Positions 1 through 8,774 of a stretch of DNA of 11,836 nt are shown one piece after another. The position numbers and the translations under genes were made by a program. The notes beneath the pieces were generated by a model, which worked only from the letters and a program-made list of their open reading frames with translations, had not been told where the DNA came from and ran no database searches. The stretch is from NCBI GenBank assembly GCA_003024985.2, contig PXIH01S0003915.1; one strand, 5' to 3'. Each line of letters begins with the position of its first letter. Positions within the stretch are counted from its first letter, which is position 1. The DNA is from Euperipatoides rowelli (lineage: Eukaryota > Onychophora > Udeonychophora > Euonychophora > Peripatopsidae).

Positions 1-305
1 TCAAAGAACTAAGTTCTTTGAACAAGTTCATTCCAATCACTGCACATTACACATTGTACAAAATGTATTCCAGAAAGAATTGACACAAATGATGGAAGAC
101 AGACCATTTAGTGGTTTTGGTCTATGATTTCTTTTATGGATGGCCAATAAGGAAAGAAGGCATCTTAAAAATTTAAAAAAAAAAAAATAAGTGAAAACTC
201 CAATGAAGCCATTAACAAATTATGTCCATCAAGATAGCTGAATCTTTGGCCCATCAGCCAAATATTTATTAGAACAACTTCCTGCACTCAAAGAGTATTT
301 TCTGA

Positions 306-590
306 AATATTTTTCAAAGCACAAACCATCTTGATGATTTCTTAATCCAGTACAAACGATTTTTCCTTTTTAAAAGATTTTTAAATAAAGAAATTGCTTT
401 TGCTCTTTCAAGTGCTGAAGTATTCAATAACTTTTCTAAACTGTTTCAGGAAGATGAGATTCTGATTCATTTTTTTTTGTATCATTCTTTTTTGCTTGAT
501 CTGCTGACAAAAATTATCAATCAAATTTGTAAGCCCAAGGCAAACAAACTGTACAGTTTTGAAGGCGAAAAATTCCAGATAAGTGCATAA
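306..590 (+). pseudogene. Longest open block inside the hAT relic
   Basis: This is a 94-residue open + strand frame ending in TAA at 588-590. It starts directly after a stop at 303-305, so it has no natural start codon. It overlaps in another frame the LLEQLPALKEYF block that ends at a TGA at 332-334, showing a frameshift near 330. The content (HLDDFLIQYKRF, then IAFALSSAEVFNNF, then KLFQEDEILIHFF) is typical of the helical region that precedes the hAT dimerisation domain. The opposite-strand open frame at 408-596 is its antisense shadow. It is a preserved fragment of the dead transposase and not a separate gene. Confidence 0.6.
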
Positions 591-614
591 ATCCAAGGTG
601 AAATAAAGGGCTGG

Positions 615-638
615 AAATATATTTATATAAATATATTT
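615..638. repeat. Perfect 24-bp A/T palindrome
   Basis: The 24 bases read the same on both strands and consist only of A and T, centred on a TATA core between positions 626 and 627. It could extrude as a small cruciform, or be low-complexity sequence that arose inside the hAT relic. No flanking conserved motif suggests a protein-binding operator. Confidence 0.6.
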
Positions 639-1088
639 TTGCTAGCTGATTAGAAACATTGTCATTAGTGCCAAATATTTTGTAAAGAATGATAGTTAGT
701 GGTGCAAAAAATTGCTCAAAGACATGTGATTATTAAATCCACTAAAAAGTTATCTTGCTCAAAATGAAACTTACATCAGAAATATAAATAAGGACTTCAC
801 TTCAAGATAGATAAAGTCTGACGAATAGATGGAAAATGTGCAGATTATAATCTGTCAACCATCTTGATGGACAACAAATTTTTATAGAATGGTTTTGGGA
901 AGACATTTTTGATCTAAAACTGGTGTTTTGTAAGAACCAAAGTATCCACTTTTGACAAAAGTTATAAGGCATGTTTGGTCTTGTCTCATGGGAGTAGTGA
1001 GATTGAAAGAGGTTTAACTCTTTTACTTAGAGTTTGATCCTTGATAAAGTCTCAACGACTGTCTGAAGCTTAAATGAAAACAATCCTT

Positions 1089-1170
1089 AGAGGAAGGAAA
1101 ATTAAGAGAAAAGTCAAATGAGGAGAGGACAAAGAAGAAAACAGAAGAGAGGAATAAGAAAATAATTGAG
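1089..1170 (+). repeat. Purine-rich tract
   Basis: About 80 bases in which nearly every + strand base is A or G, broken by a handful of pyrimidines. It starts at the right edge of the hAT relic. The strand asymmetry could allow triplex formation or be simple drift. No coding sense is seen, and the - strand open frame running to 1335 is a low-complexity by-product. Confidence 0.5.
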
Positions 1171-1321
1171 ATTAGGCATTTCAGATATAATAAATTGCCA
1201 GTAAACTGTTGCAGGGAAGCTACTTCCAGGCTTCATCATGCAATTAAAAGGAAAAGTTTTGAGGTTGTGGAAATTTCCAAGGCATATTACATGGCGTAGG
1301 TCCTTTGAAATAGTAGTTAAT

Positions 1322-1361
1322 AAAGAAGTAAACAATATTAAAAAAAAGAAGTAAACAATAT
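1322..1361 (+). repeat. 17-bp direct duplication, 23-bp period
   Basis: Two identical copies of a 17-bp unit beginning AAAGAAGTAAACA lie at 1322-1338 and 1345-1361, separated by an A-rich hexamer. This looks like a local tandem duplication by replication slippage. Confidence 0.75.
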
Positions 1362-1798
1362 CACCACCAGGATTGAAAATAAATTATAAAATTTGTTAAT
1401 TTTCTTTTAAAAAATACCCAAATAAAGATAAGTAATGAAGAAGTGAATGGTATAGTAAGTTTCTGTTAGTTATTAATTAAAAAAAATTAAAAAGATTCAA
1501 TATAACATTTTTTTTTTAAATTTTGTCTCATAATTTTCTTTTTATATACTGCTCTTTATTATACCTTTTGAACGAAGTATTTTCTCCTTATTTAGTTTTT
1601 TTCTATCCCTGGTCTTTAAAGTCTCTAGCAATTTTGTCTCTAAAATTTAACTCTTATACCTGTTGTGAGTCCTGTAATAAAAACAGAAATGTTGTAGGAT
1701 TAGACTGAATATTAACTGAGGAATTTTAATATTAGTGGCTTAGAGATAAAATAAATAGTTGTAATGAAAAATAATAATCATTTTTAGATTACTTCACC

Positions 1799-1819
1799 AA
1801 AAGAAAGAAAGAAAGAAAA
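1799..1819 (+). repeat. AAAG tetranucleotide microsatellite
   Basis: About five units of AAAG in an otherwise non-coding A+T-rich context. Too short to have an obvious role, but likely polymorphic in length. Confidence 0.8.
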
Positions 1820-1982
1820 GTTATTTGAGTAATTCCATTACTGTGCAAAAATTTCAAATGTAATGTAAAACTGATTGTTCACAAAGTCATCTGGTCACTA
1901 TAATATTGATGCCATATTTTTTTCATTTGCCAATGATACATTTTAGAATTATTTATTTGTCCTTTCTGTTTTTATCTTACAG

Positions 1983-2018
1983 GTGTCTTTCTGAACGAGA
2001 AAAAACACAAGTTAATAG
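1983..2018 (+). CDS. Candidate 36-nt micro-exon 1 of an unrecognised host gene
   Basis: The segment is preceded by a pyrimidine-rich tract ending in TTACAG and followed by a GTAGGT donor, so both splice sites are plausible. The length is divisible by three. Two frames are open. With one base borrowed from the preceding exon it reads VFLNEKKHKLI and leaves one base (phase 1 to 1). With two bases borrowed it reads CLSERExTQVN-like charged residues (phase 2 to 2). Phase 1 out fits the only open frame of the next candidate exon at 3507, joining as Asp. I do not recognise the peptide. A chance pseudo-exon is a real alternative. The upstream partner exon would lie before this point or outside the window. 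Confidence 0.35.
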
Positions 2019-3506
2019 GTAGGTATAGCTCAAGATCTCATATTTGTGGACCAAAATAAGTCGAGTGGAAATGGATGATATAATCATACTTTTTAATCTT
2101 GTCATTATATCCTTGTTGATTAATGATAGTGTCACAGATAAAATAAAATGACATTGAATCCTATACCACTCCTCATTTAATACTTTAAATACTTAAAAAA
2201 AAATGCTTTTTGATCTCCCATTTTAATTCGTTATTATGAAATTATTAATTTATTATATCCAGTTGCAATAATAAAAAAAAAACACCTCATTATAGCATAG
2301 GCTAATAATTAAACTACCACTAAGATAGCAAGCTAAGATGTATAAAGACCATTTTATTAATGTGAATACTCTTTATTTGGAACAATAACACTATAAAATT
2401 AAAATCTACTAATTACTTCAAATTTTTAGAAATATTTATAGCTCCTTGTTTACCATAACTAATTTGTTAAATGTCCATTAAAATTTTCAGTAGAAATATC
2501 TCTCCCTTAATCTACAATGACCTTTTTCTTTTCAATAATTTTGTAAATATTAGCTTGGTTAGTTAACTTGAAAAGCTATATCACTATTTGATATAAATGC
2601 TCTGTTTGACAATATCACATAATGGTAGACATTAAATTTAGTCGAATAACGTTAAAATGCATTAGATCACTTAATAAACCATAATTCATCCAGTGCTTGC
2701 AAATCCTTCAAATGAGACCTTTTAAAAATGTATTTATTCTTGGGAAGGGAGGAGGGGGGGGGGGAAGCATATTTGTATGATTTTTGTTCCCCAAGAATAA
2801 TTGCGCTTACATATTTTCATATACTACAACATTAAAGGGTCTATTTAAGAATATTTAGTTTGTGAAACATTTATTTTTATTTTTAAACCAACACAATAGA
2901 TGAATCTTCACATAATTTCTGCTGCTATTTACATAAATGACAACAAGTAGCTATAGGCCTATACATATTTAGAATGACCAAAGTGCCATTTACAGCGGTG
3001 GCATATCACAAGGTAGTATTGTAAAGAAAGGCTCCTAAATTCTTTAATTGTTTATTTAATTTCCCCTTATGATTGAGGGCAATTGTTATGATACAGTGTA
3101 TAGTGAATATATTACATTACCCTTTTTGTTTCAAATTATATCTAAGGCTTCTATTTTTAGTTGGATATCTGGGATTATTTTGAGTGTGTTGGATATCCTG
3201 TCAGTTGGTGTGCTATCACAGATTAAGACTTCATTTTCATTCCTAGACAATGTTTTTATCATGACATAATAATGATATGGCCATGCTATCCAACTGCATG
3301 GTCCTGCCTAGAATAGCAATATATTTTTATTAACACGTTATATATTCAAACCGTAAGGATTTTTTCTAAATAAAAATAATTTTATTTTTATTTATTTTTC
3401 TTTTTGCTTTATAATTTAATTTAGTAACTTGTGTAATACCAATTGCAAATTACATGCATCTTGTGTTTTTATAAGAGCTACCTCTTTAATCTTTATGTCT
3501 TTCCAG
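2019..3506. other. A+T-rich putative intron
   Basis: This stretch of almost 1.5 kb carries stops in all frames and many short A/T runs. The one clear structure is the G-run with flanking inverted repeat at 2734-2800. A 66-codon + strand open frame at 3069-3269 is rich in Ile, Ser and Phe and shows no domain I know. I treat it as chance. The end of the stretch becomes pyrimidine-rich before a TTCCAG acceptor. Confidence 0.45.
2734..2800 (+). repeat. 11-bp inverted repeat enclosing a G-rich, quadruplex-like loop
   Basis: Arms at 2734-2744 and 2790-2800 are exactly complementary over 11 bp. The loop carries G runs continuing from the left arm: GGG at 2742-2744, GGG at 2747-2749, GG at 2751-2752 and an 11-G run at 2754-2764. 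The four or more G triplets separated by one to four bases fit the general rule for a G-quadruplex on the + strand. In DNA this A+T-rich such a run is striking. It might instead be slippage-prone simple sequence. Confidence 0.65.
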
Positions 3507-3534
3507 ATAATGAGATGAAGGACTACGAAAGAAG
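3507..3534 (+). CDS. Candidate 28-nt micro-exon 2
   Basis: The segment follows a strong pyrimidine tract ending in TTTCCAG and precedes a weaker donor, AAG|GTTAAG. Only one frame is open. It needs one base from the upstream exon and leaves two, reading NEMKDYER between split codons. That matches the phase 1 end of the candidate exon at 1983-2018. The 28-nt length is not divisible by three, so skipping it would change frame. It ends only about 110 bases before the stop codon of the antisense relic at 3644, which would put that relic in the following intron. The product is unknown, and chance is possible because the donor is mediocre. Confidence 0.3.
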
Positions 3535-3694
3535 GTTAAGAAAATTTAGGAACTTTCAAAATAATACATTATTGTGAATATGGAAGTGAAATACAATGGG
3601 CAAATAAAGGCAAATTATTAAATATTTGAGAAATAGAATCTACTTAAACATTTTCAACATTTTTTTTTAAAGTGAAATTGGTTATACTTGCCTT

Positions 3695-3883
3695 TTGTTT
3701 TGTGCAGTTTTGAGCACAGTTGGTACAGAATAGTTACAGAGCAACTCTGCTTTCTGGCATGAGCATCTTATATGACAGTCAGTGGAGCAGTCATATTTCA
3801 CAAGCTCTTGGCAGGATTCCCAAATTTGAGGTAGAGATGTTCATAGTCCATCCCCATACATTTGGATTAGGTACTGGATCATT
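3695..3883 (-). other. Relic block: WGW motif and C-terminal CXC cysteine cluster
   Basis: At 3839-3883 the frame reads NDPVPNPNVWGWTMN. Then 3736-3804 reads LVKYDCSTDCHIRCSCQKAE with a further Cys after Leu-Leu. After a frame change, 3695-3727 reads CTNCAQNCTKQ. Spacing is C-x3-C-x3-C-x-C-x6-C followed by C-x2-C-x3-C, the pattern of a tesmin/TSO1-like CXC zinc-binding domain, with one expected Cys apparently replaced by Tyr. The + strand open frame at 3720-3959 is its antisense shadow. Confidence 0.68.
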
Positions 3884-4627
3884 TATTGAACTGGCACTTT
3901 CCAAAACTTGTCTATCTTGGTATGCAGCAAGAAGGGAATGCTATTTCAGTGTCACTTAGGTGGGTGGTAAACTTTTCAAAGGATGATCTTTTGATGTGAA
4001 GATAACTTTTCATGCTTCATTGATGAAATATTCTTTTATCACCTTTGTAGGAAAGGAGAACAACATACTTCTCCAAAACTTTAAATATCTCATCAAAAAT
4101 GGAAAAGGAGAGGTCAAGAAATAGTGTCAAAAGCAGAGAAGGATTTCTAGACATTCCAATCAATCACTTTTCCTTTCATTCCAAATGTTGTGGTTGCATC
4201 ACAGCCATTGAGAAATGAAAGCCTCTCAAGGCAAAAGCTTTATCTTAGCCAATATTTCAACCATAGCATGCATACAAAGTATCATTGTACCTTGCCTATG
4301 CCAAATAGAATCCACATCTCTGCAAATTTGACATTTTTCAAAGAGGGTAATAAATAAATTGCTAAAACAACAACCTATGCCAACTGTGAAATTGAGTGTT
4401 TTCTTTTTCCCATATTCATGCAAGAATATTTGGCTATCTGCTTTTTTTCTATAATGGACATCATCTATATATGGCTATGAGGTCTGGATGAATGTGTGAT
4501 ACCATTGACTTCAGTAATGACATGAATAAACTGCAATGCTTTCAACACATAATTTTCAAGACGCCTAATGAGTCCTCCTTTATTTTTATTGCAATGGAGG
4601 GAATCATGCCATTTTTTGGGTGGTAGG

Positions 4628-5168
4628 GTTCCATTCTGCTACCTGACATTGAAGACCAACACCTCTGATCTGCCTAACAAGTTTCTTCAGACTTCCAATG
4701 CTGCATGTATCCCATGAAATGTCAATTCTGTTGGCACCAAGCTTATAGCATCAATGAAACCCCTATTTTTGTGACAATACTCTGCAAATGTACTTGTGAT
4801 TTGTGGAGGAAAGACATATACTAAATAATATCACATGATCCAGGAATGGGGGTGCTTCTAACATTTATTCTATGATTGTGTTAACTGTAACTTTTGGCAC
4901 ACATGGACACCATTATTAGACAATTCAAGTTCCTATTGTGGTTAACAATAAACAGTCTTGAGAAAATCTTAACATCATTCTTCAGACCATGAATTATTGG
5001 TGGCATCGACTTTTTGTGAACATTACCAAAGAATTTATTTCCTTTTTTCCATATTGATGCCAAAAAGCTAGTTTGGCTAACCTCACCCAAACTCTCTTTC
5101 ACAAAGTTATTATACAGTTTTAAGCACCTTTCCTCAGCACTTATTAGAATATACACATGNTCCTTGCC
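4628..5168 (-). other. Relic block: LKNDVKIFSRLF, TFAEYCHK and RIDISWDT motifs
   Basis: The best-preserved part, open from about 5171 to 4881, contains CLKLYNNFVKESLGEVSQ, and LKNDVKIFSRLFIV at 4944-4985. Then, in other frames, VFPPQITSTFAEYCHKNRGF lies at 4750-4815 and NRIDISWDTCSIGSLKKLVR at 4673-4732. The order and spacing match the C-terminal third of the family as I recall it. An ambiguous base at 5160 falls in this block. Confidence 0.68.
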
Positions 5169-5332
5169 CATTACAACCTTTGTATCCCACTCATCAAGAT
5201 CAGGAGAAGATTCATTGAAAGTATTTGCAAATTTAAGGAAACTTTATTTAAGAGCTTGGTTTGTTGCCTGATACTTGGATTGGAAGGCTACATACTGTTC
5301 ATGAGGAGGTGTTTGTGTGACTTACTGGGAAA

Positions 5333-5719
5333 TTCAAATTAATCCAGAATTATGATTATCTCAGGACCTGATAGCACCCACTACCTCAACCATGTGGGAA
5401 CTTGCAACAAACCTTCAGCCCTACTATCCCATTTGTGTAGCTTGTGGCTTGGTCAGCTGTTATTACAAATAAAGGATTATTTGTCTTTCAGATTATAAAC
5501 TNTTCATTACAGCTTCTCTAAATCTTTCATGTGGACAAATTGAAATAACCATCATGCATAGTACTGGTGGTCCATCAGGAAATAACAAAGCATTATATTT
5601 TTCAGAGATTGCTGGAAGAGTTTTTAATTCCCTTCTTTAATTGATTGAACAAAATATAAAAGAAGAATCTAAAGGTTAAGAACTAAAAACCAAAATCTCA
5701 ATTTGGGAGACTGTGAAAA
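5333..5719 (-). other. Relic block: LRFW and WVLSGPEI motifs
   Basis: At 5669-5719 the frame reads FSQSPKLRFWFLVLNL, then a stop. Further on, 5333-5392 reads WLR, a stop, then WVLSGPEIIIILD, a second stop and FE. Both pieces fit conserved family blocks but are separated by badly eroded sequence that includes the ambiguous base at 5502. Confidence 0.6.
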
Positions 5720-5943
5720 TTTCTCTGCAACCCATTCCTTAAAGGATTTACCAAGGTTGTCTTCTATAAATGAACATTGGAGTAGACTGTACTAAATTGA
5801 GACAATTATTTGGGTAAATATTCCTGCCCTTCTTACATGAGTAACTTTAAGATTAGTTCTTTCACTTGCTTCGGTTGTTATACCAGAGTTGATAGTGACA
5901 CCGAACCGATGTGAAAAGATGCAAACAAAGCAACCCAAGTTGA

Positions 5944-6105
5944 CTCTCCATAAGACTTAGGCCAATTCCATTGGACTAGTTTAGTTTAAGAGTAAATAAT
6001 TTGTCCAGGATTCAGAAAATGTGTTACCTTCCTGATAAGTTTCATTAAATGTTTGACCATTGATGGTGAAGTAGAATCTTCATTAAACAAGGGCAGTATA
6101 GAACT
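5944..6105 (-). other. Relic block: LNPGQ and QWNWP motifs
   Basis: At 5986-6105 a 39-residue open run reads SSILPLFNED, then MVKHLMKLI, then VTHFLNPGQI, ending in TAA. Directly after, in a shifted frame, 5944-5982 reads KLVQWNWPKSYGE. These two motifs are the most diagnostic of the family in my recollection. The segment that normally links them, starting with an Asp-Gln-Pro-Leu-type motif, is lost or mutated here, so a possible acidic functional residue is missing. Confidence 0.7.
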
Positions 6106-6351
6106 AAGGGCTACTTCAAAGGAGCAATCAGCCTGTTTTTAGGCATAGAAAGCATTCAGATAACACCTAAAGGACCATTTTTCTGTCTGTGAACACATGA
6201 TATAGTCATTCGCATTTACTTGGTCATTCCTGGTGTACAGCAGATGGCAACAGTTTTTCAGAAATGAGCCTACTTGCTCATGGCACAGAATGGCTGCTTG
6301 GTAGGAACAGTTATGCCTTGACTACAGTGTAATTTTCAAGTAGCTAAGGCA

Positions 6352-6549
6352 CTATGTGAATTCTTTGGTTAACATGGCATGCATTTGTGACAAAATTTTG
6401 ACAGTTTCCTGGTTTACCTGTAATAGGTATTTGAAACATGAAATCCTTGTCTTATGAAAAGATGACTCTCCTATAGTGCTGCTATAGTTGTAGTCTATGT
6501 AATCTTTGGCTCCAATTTTAAAAAGATCTTGATGTATATTGGAAGGCAA
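6352..6549 (-). other. Relic block: central open segment
   Basis: This is the longest clean stretch in the middle of the relic, 65 codons, including DLFKIGAKDYIDYNYSS and ESSFHKTRISCFKYL. It corresponds, from memory, to a conserved family block with Asp-x-Ile-Asp and Phe-His motifs. It ends at a TAG at 6352-6354, and the next recognisable block resumes in another frame. Confidence 0.6.
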
Positions 6550-6968
6550 ATAATGCCTTCCTCAAAGGCCTCTCTCAGCTACCAACTGACTAAGAGTGGC
6601 TGTGAACTATTAATTCTGTTAGATGATATCTAGAGTGAGACTCATATTTATACTATCGACAATTGTTAGATTTTTTTTGTCCTACCATATACTGAGAGAC
6701 CTACATATAATGAAAAAGTGGTTCATGTTTTCTCTTGTGACGAATTATGTTGCCTTGTGGAATGTTTTCACTGTGATTGAAGACTATTAATTGGCTAATA
6801 GTGAGTGCAGGCTGTTGGACCCTATTTGTAACTCCTGCTGAGCCATATCCATATAGTAAAGAATTAACTCGACCAGAAAAGCAGGAAGAACAAATGAAGT
6901 CTGAAACCTATTATCCAGACAGCCATAGATTGTGACATTTGTCTGTGATATTTCTTTTCTTATATCTT

Positions 6969-7123
6969 GATAAACCTTTGACAGGCAATGAAATCATTAT
7001 CAACATTTTCAGGATTAATATCTGTAAAAACATTTGCACTATCATGATAAAGAATATTAGTCTGCCTGAAAATTGTGTTTTAAGTTCAGGTAAGTAATCA
7101 AGAACTCTTTCATCTAGACGAGT
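6969..7123 (-). other. Relic block: TRLDERVLDYLPEL segment
   Basis: Two readable stretches are TRLDERVLDYLPELKTQF at 7070-7123 and DINPENVDNDFIACQRFI at 6969-7022. They lie in different frames with a short broken link between them. I associate them with the family segment before the central domain. A perfect GTAAGT-like donor on the + strand near 7090 falls inside this antisense coding block and is presumably accidental. Confidence 0.55.
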
Positions 7124-7579
7124 AGAATGATTTAATGGGCAGTCATTTTAATCAACCCTAACAGTATTAGTGACTCTCTTTGTTTAAATGTTATGCAAAT
7201 TAGGAATTATAAACACATTGGCTACTCTGTATAATCTGTTGCTGACAAGTGCAATTTCTTTCTTATAAAATGTGCTATAGAAGCAATTGCTATTCGATCA
7301 CAGACAGTAGGATACTAACACTATCTTCTTTTGAAAAGATTGCAGTTCTTAGGCATTGATTATGTTTCTATGATATTTATAACTACATTTCTACCTTTGA
7401 GAAAAGCTTTAGTTGCAAATTATTCAAGACATCTGCACATTTCTTTAATTTTGCATCCTGTAGACTAGCTACCTTAAACAAAGGTCTTCTGAATTTTGCC
7501 TTTTGTTTGCATAAGAAACAAAATCTTTAGACATATTACTGGAAGGCAAGGAAGTGGAAAGGTTTTGTTTGGAATGAGT

Positions 7580-7853
7580 ACAATCCAGTTTTGTTATGTT
7601 GAAATTTAGCATACATTTTGTTATGCCATTTTGCCTGAGGCCTCCTAAAGGTTTTTTCAATGTCACAACCTTCATTCAATTTCCAAATGTTCAAACCCAA
7701 AGGCATAACACCCAATTTATGAAATTCAAATTGTCTGCAAGAGTTTTATACCTGGTTCCAAAGAAAGACTTTGCAGTATGTTAAGTTGGGAAGACTAGGT
7801 CATCAGCTCCTGGTGCTGATCTGACAAAGATAGCACTTTGACAAATTTGTCAT
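7580..7853 (-). other. Relic block: N-terminal Cys motif and start
   Basis: From the ATG at 7853 the reading is MTNLSKCYLCQISTRS, with a C-x2-C pair, followed by two in-frame stops. In a shifted frame, RYKTLADNLNFIN follows at 7715-7753. Further shifts then give a WKLNEG and EKTFRRPQAKWHNKM-like reading near 7600-7690. In the family this region resembles a small zinc-binding head followed by a conserved helical segment. It is the evidence that the relic reaches its N terminus. Confidence 0.65.
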
Positions 7854-8738
7854 TGGATATGTGGATAAATCCCAGCTTGCATTGGTAAGATGCACATTGC
7901 ACATGCTGTACTTCGAAGTAATTGAAGCTCTAATGTGAAACATTGTATAACTTGCATTAAAGGCAAACGAATTTAATCTTCCACTGCATGACTTTATAAT
8001 TAATGAAAATAAAGATTATTTAAAGAATTTCTTGATTTTAATTTATTTATAAAAACACATAAAAAAATTAATCTCATTATCACGTGTATGTTAATTTTGT
8101 AATATTCCAACAATGTAAAATAAAAATTACAAATGTAAATTATAGAAACAATTGTTTGAAAGTGGAAACAACAAATTAATGAATCTTACATTTTTGATCT
8201 TTAACATTATATGCCCTTGAATCCGTGGTTTTTACAGCTTCCTTTTTTTTCAACAAATTTTGGTCATTAGCTAATTTGATCTCTCCTCACATAGGCTATC
8301 ACCATGGGATAATTGCAGTTGTGTGACCTTTTGCCTTCTTTGATTTGTAATCACTTTCCACATAACTATATCTGGGACAATTTACTAGTTTCTACCCTGT
8401 TTGCATAATGCTTCTACAATCTCTGCTTTGAAAGTTAGCAAATATAGTGGTATTTTTTTGGGAATATATATTAATCACCATCTTGTTTATAAAGTAACCA
8501 TTACTGTATATTATAATCATATTAATGAAATAAATATATGATACCACTTCTTTGAACTAATTGTGATATAATATTTGGCACTCTTAATTTTCTATAAGTT
8601 TATCATTGTGACTGGATCTATAAAAATATTTGGGATCTATTTTTTTTTTATTATTGTAACAGTTGCTTTTACTATTTATTTTCTCATTTATAAATGGCAA
8701 ATTTGAGAATAATTTGTGTTCTTCTGTTTTCTCTTTAG
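7854..8738. other. A+T-rich flank of the relic, putative intron
   Basis: To about 7990 there may be faint upstream sequence of the relic. Beyond that I see only A+T-rich DNA with stops in all frames. No terminal repeat, promoter or RNA gene is evident. The last 20 bases form a good pyrimidine tract before CTTTAG. The - strand open frame at 8584-8772 is Asn/Lys/Ser-rich and lies antisense to the candidate exon. I do not call it a gene. Confidence 0.45.
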
Positions 8739-8774
8739 AGGTTAAAATACATAACAATGAACCTGTGCTCACAG
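8739..8774 (+). CDS. Candidate 36-nt micro-exon 3, best splice sites in the window
   Basis: The acceptor tract TTCTGTTTTCTCTTTAG is near ideal and the donor CACAG|GTAAGT is a perfect consensus. Taken from 8739, the 36 bases are open in two frames: RLKYITMNLCSQ (phase 0 to 0), or VKIHNNEPVLT between split codons (phase 1 to 1). A second AG at 8739-8740 would give a 34-nt exon starting at 8741. Joined to the candidate exon at 3507-3534, that version reads Arg-LKYITMNLCSQ and ends in phase 0, which fits the exon at 9975. The first AG is the stronger acceptor, so the choice is unresolved. I recognise no protein in any reading. Confidence 0.42.

Larger units (their letters stand above)
229..1100 (+). 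pseudogene. Decayed hAT-superfamily transposase, C-terminal half
   Basis: Remains of a hAT transposase-like protein, the DNA-cutting enzyme of hAT DNA transposons or a domesticated relative. In the sequence, a block near 248-331 reads GPSAKYLLEQLPALKEYF. It follows a damaged RWL-type motif at 229-240 in which the Trp codon is now TAG. A 95-codon open stretch at 306-590 includes IAFALSSAEVFNNFSKLFQ. Near 937-978 lies PKYPLLTKVIRHVW. A shift of frame then gives LSHGSSEIERGLTLLLR at 981-1031, which matches the conserved C-terminal dimerisation block of hAT proteins (Ser-x-x-x-E-R-G/A-F/L). A last trace, SQRLSEA, lies near 1050-1070. These blocks sit in the order known for the family but in at least three frames with several stops, so no active enzyme is made. 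The N-terminal BED finger and most of the catalytic part are absent or lie left of the window. Family assignment rests on remembered motifs, not a search. Confidence 0.68.
1171..1982. other. Non-coding A+T-rich stretch upstream of the first candidate exon
   Basis: Apart from the duplication at 1322-1361 and the AAAG microsatellite near 1799-1819, I see only A+T-rich sequence with many stops on both strands. The + strand open frame at 1523-1708 is rich in Leu, Phe, Tyr and Ser, as expected from T-rich DNA, and shows no recognisable domain. The last 20 bases form a pyrimidine-rich splice-acceptor tract. Confidence 0.5.
3644..7853 (-). pseudogene. Near full-length relic of a multi-copy CXC-tailed metazoan protein family
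   Basis: This is a decayed copy, about 1,400 codons long, of an uncharacterised protein family that I remember as repeated in many animal genomes and usually annotated as an uncharacterized protein. The likely start is the ATG at 7853, giving MTNLSKCYLCQ. The likely stop is the TAA at 3644-3646. Conserved blocks appear in family order from right to left: the Cys pair, RYKTLADNLNFIN, RPLFKVASLQD, STRLDERVLDYLPELKTQF, the IDYNYSSTIG region, SILPLFNEDSTSPSMVKH, KLVQWNWPKSYGES, SPKLRFW, WVLSGPEI, LKNDVKIFSRLFIV, STFAEYCHK, NRIDISWDTC, WGWTMN and a cysteine-rich CXC tail. Frames change repeatedly and stops are frequent, so no functional protein is made. No intron interrupts the order, which suggests an intronless source or a mobile or retro-copied insertion. 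I found no clear terminal inverted repeats or poly(A) tail. The molecular role of the family is not known to me. Confidence 0.75.

Noticed and set aside
1114-1335. 73-codon - strand open frame
   Set aside because: It is antisense to a purine-rich, low-complexity tract and shows no domain or splice context. It is likely chance.
1523-1708. 61-codon + strand open frame rich in Leu, Phe and Tyr
   Set aside because: Composition follows T-rich DNA, with no recognisable motif and no conserved block.
3069-3269. 66-codon + strand open frame with hydrophobic content
   Set aside because: It lies in putative intron sequence, resembles no family I know, and its hydrophobicity is expected from T-rich codons.
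3720-3959. 79-codon + strand open frame
   Set aside because: It is antisense to the CXC tail and WGW block of the relic, which explain the sequence better.
7088-7095. Donor-like CAG|GTAAGT on the + strand
   Set aside because: It falls inside the antisense TRLDERVLDYLPEL block of the relic and has no convincing upstream exon.
3535-8100. Terminal inverted repeats at the ends of the CXC-family relic
   Set aside because: Comparing the left flank (3535-3660) with the right flank (7860-8100) by eye gave no convincing matching ends, so no transposon boundaries are called.
8584-8772. 62-codon - strand open frame
   Set aside because: Asn/Lys-rich low-complexity reading antisense to a candidate exon with strong + strand splice sites.
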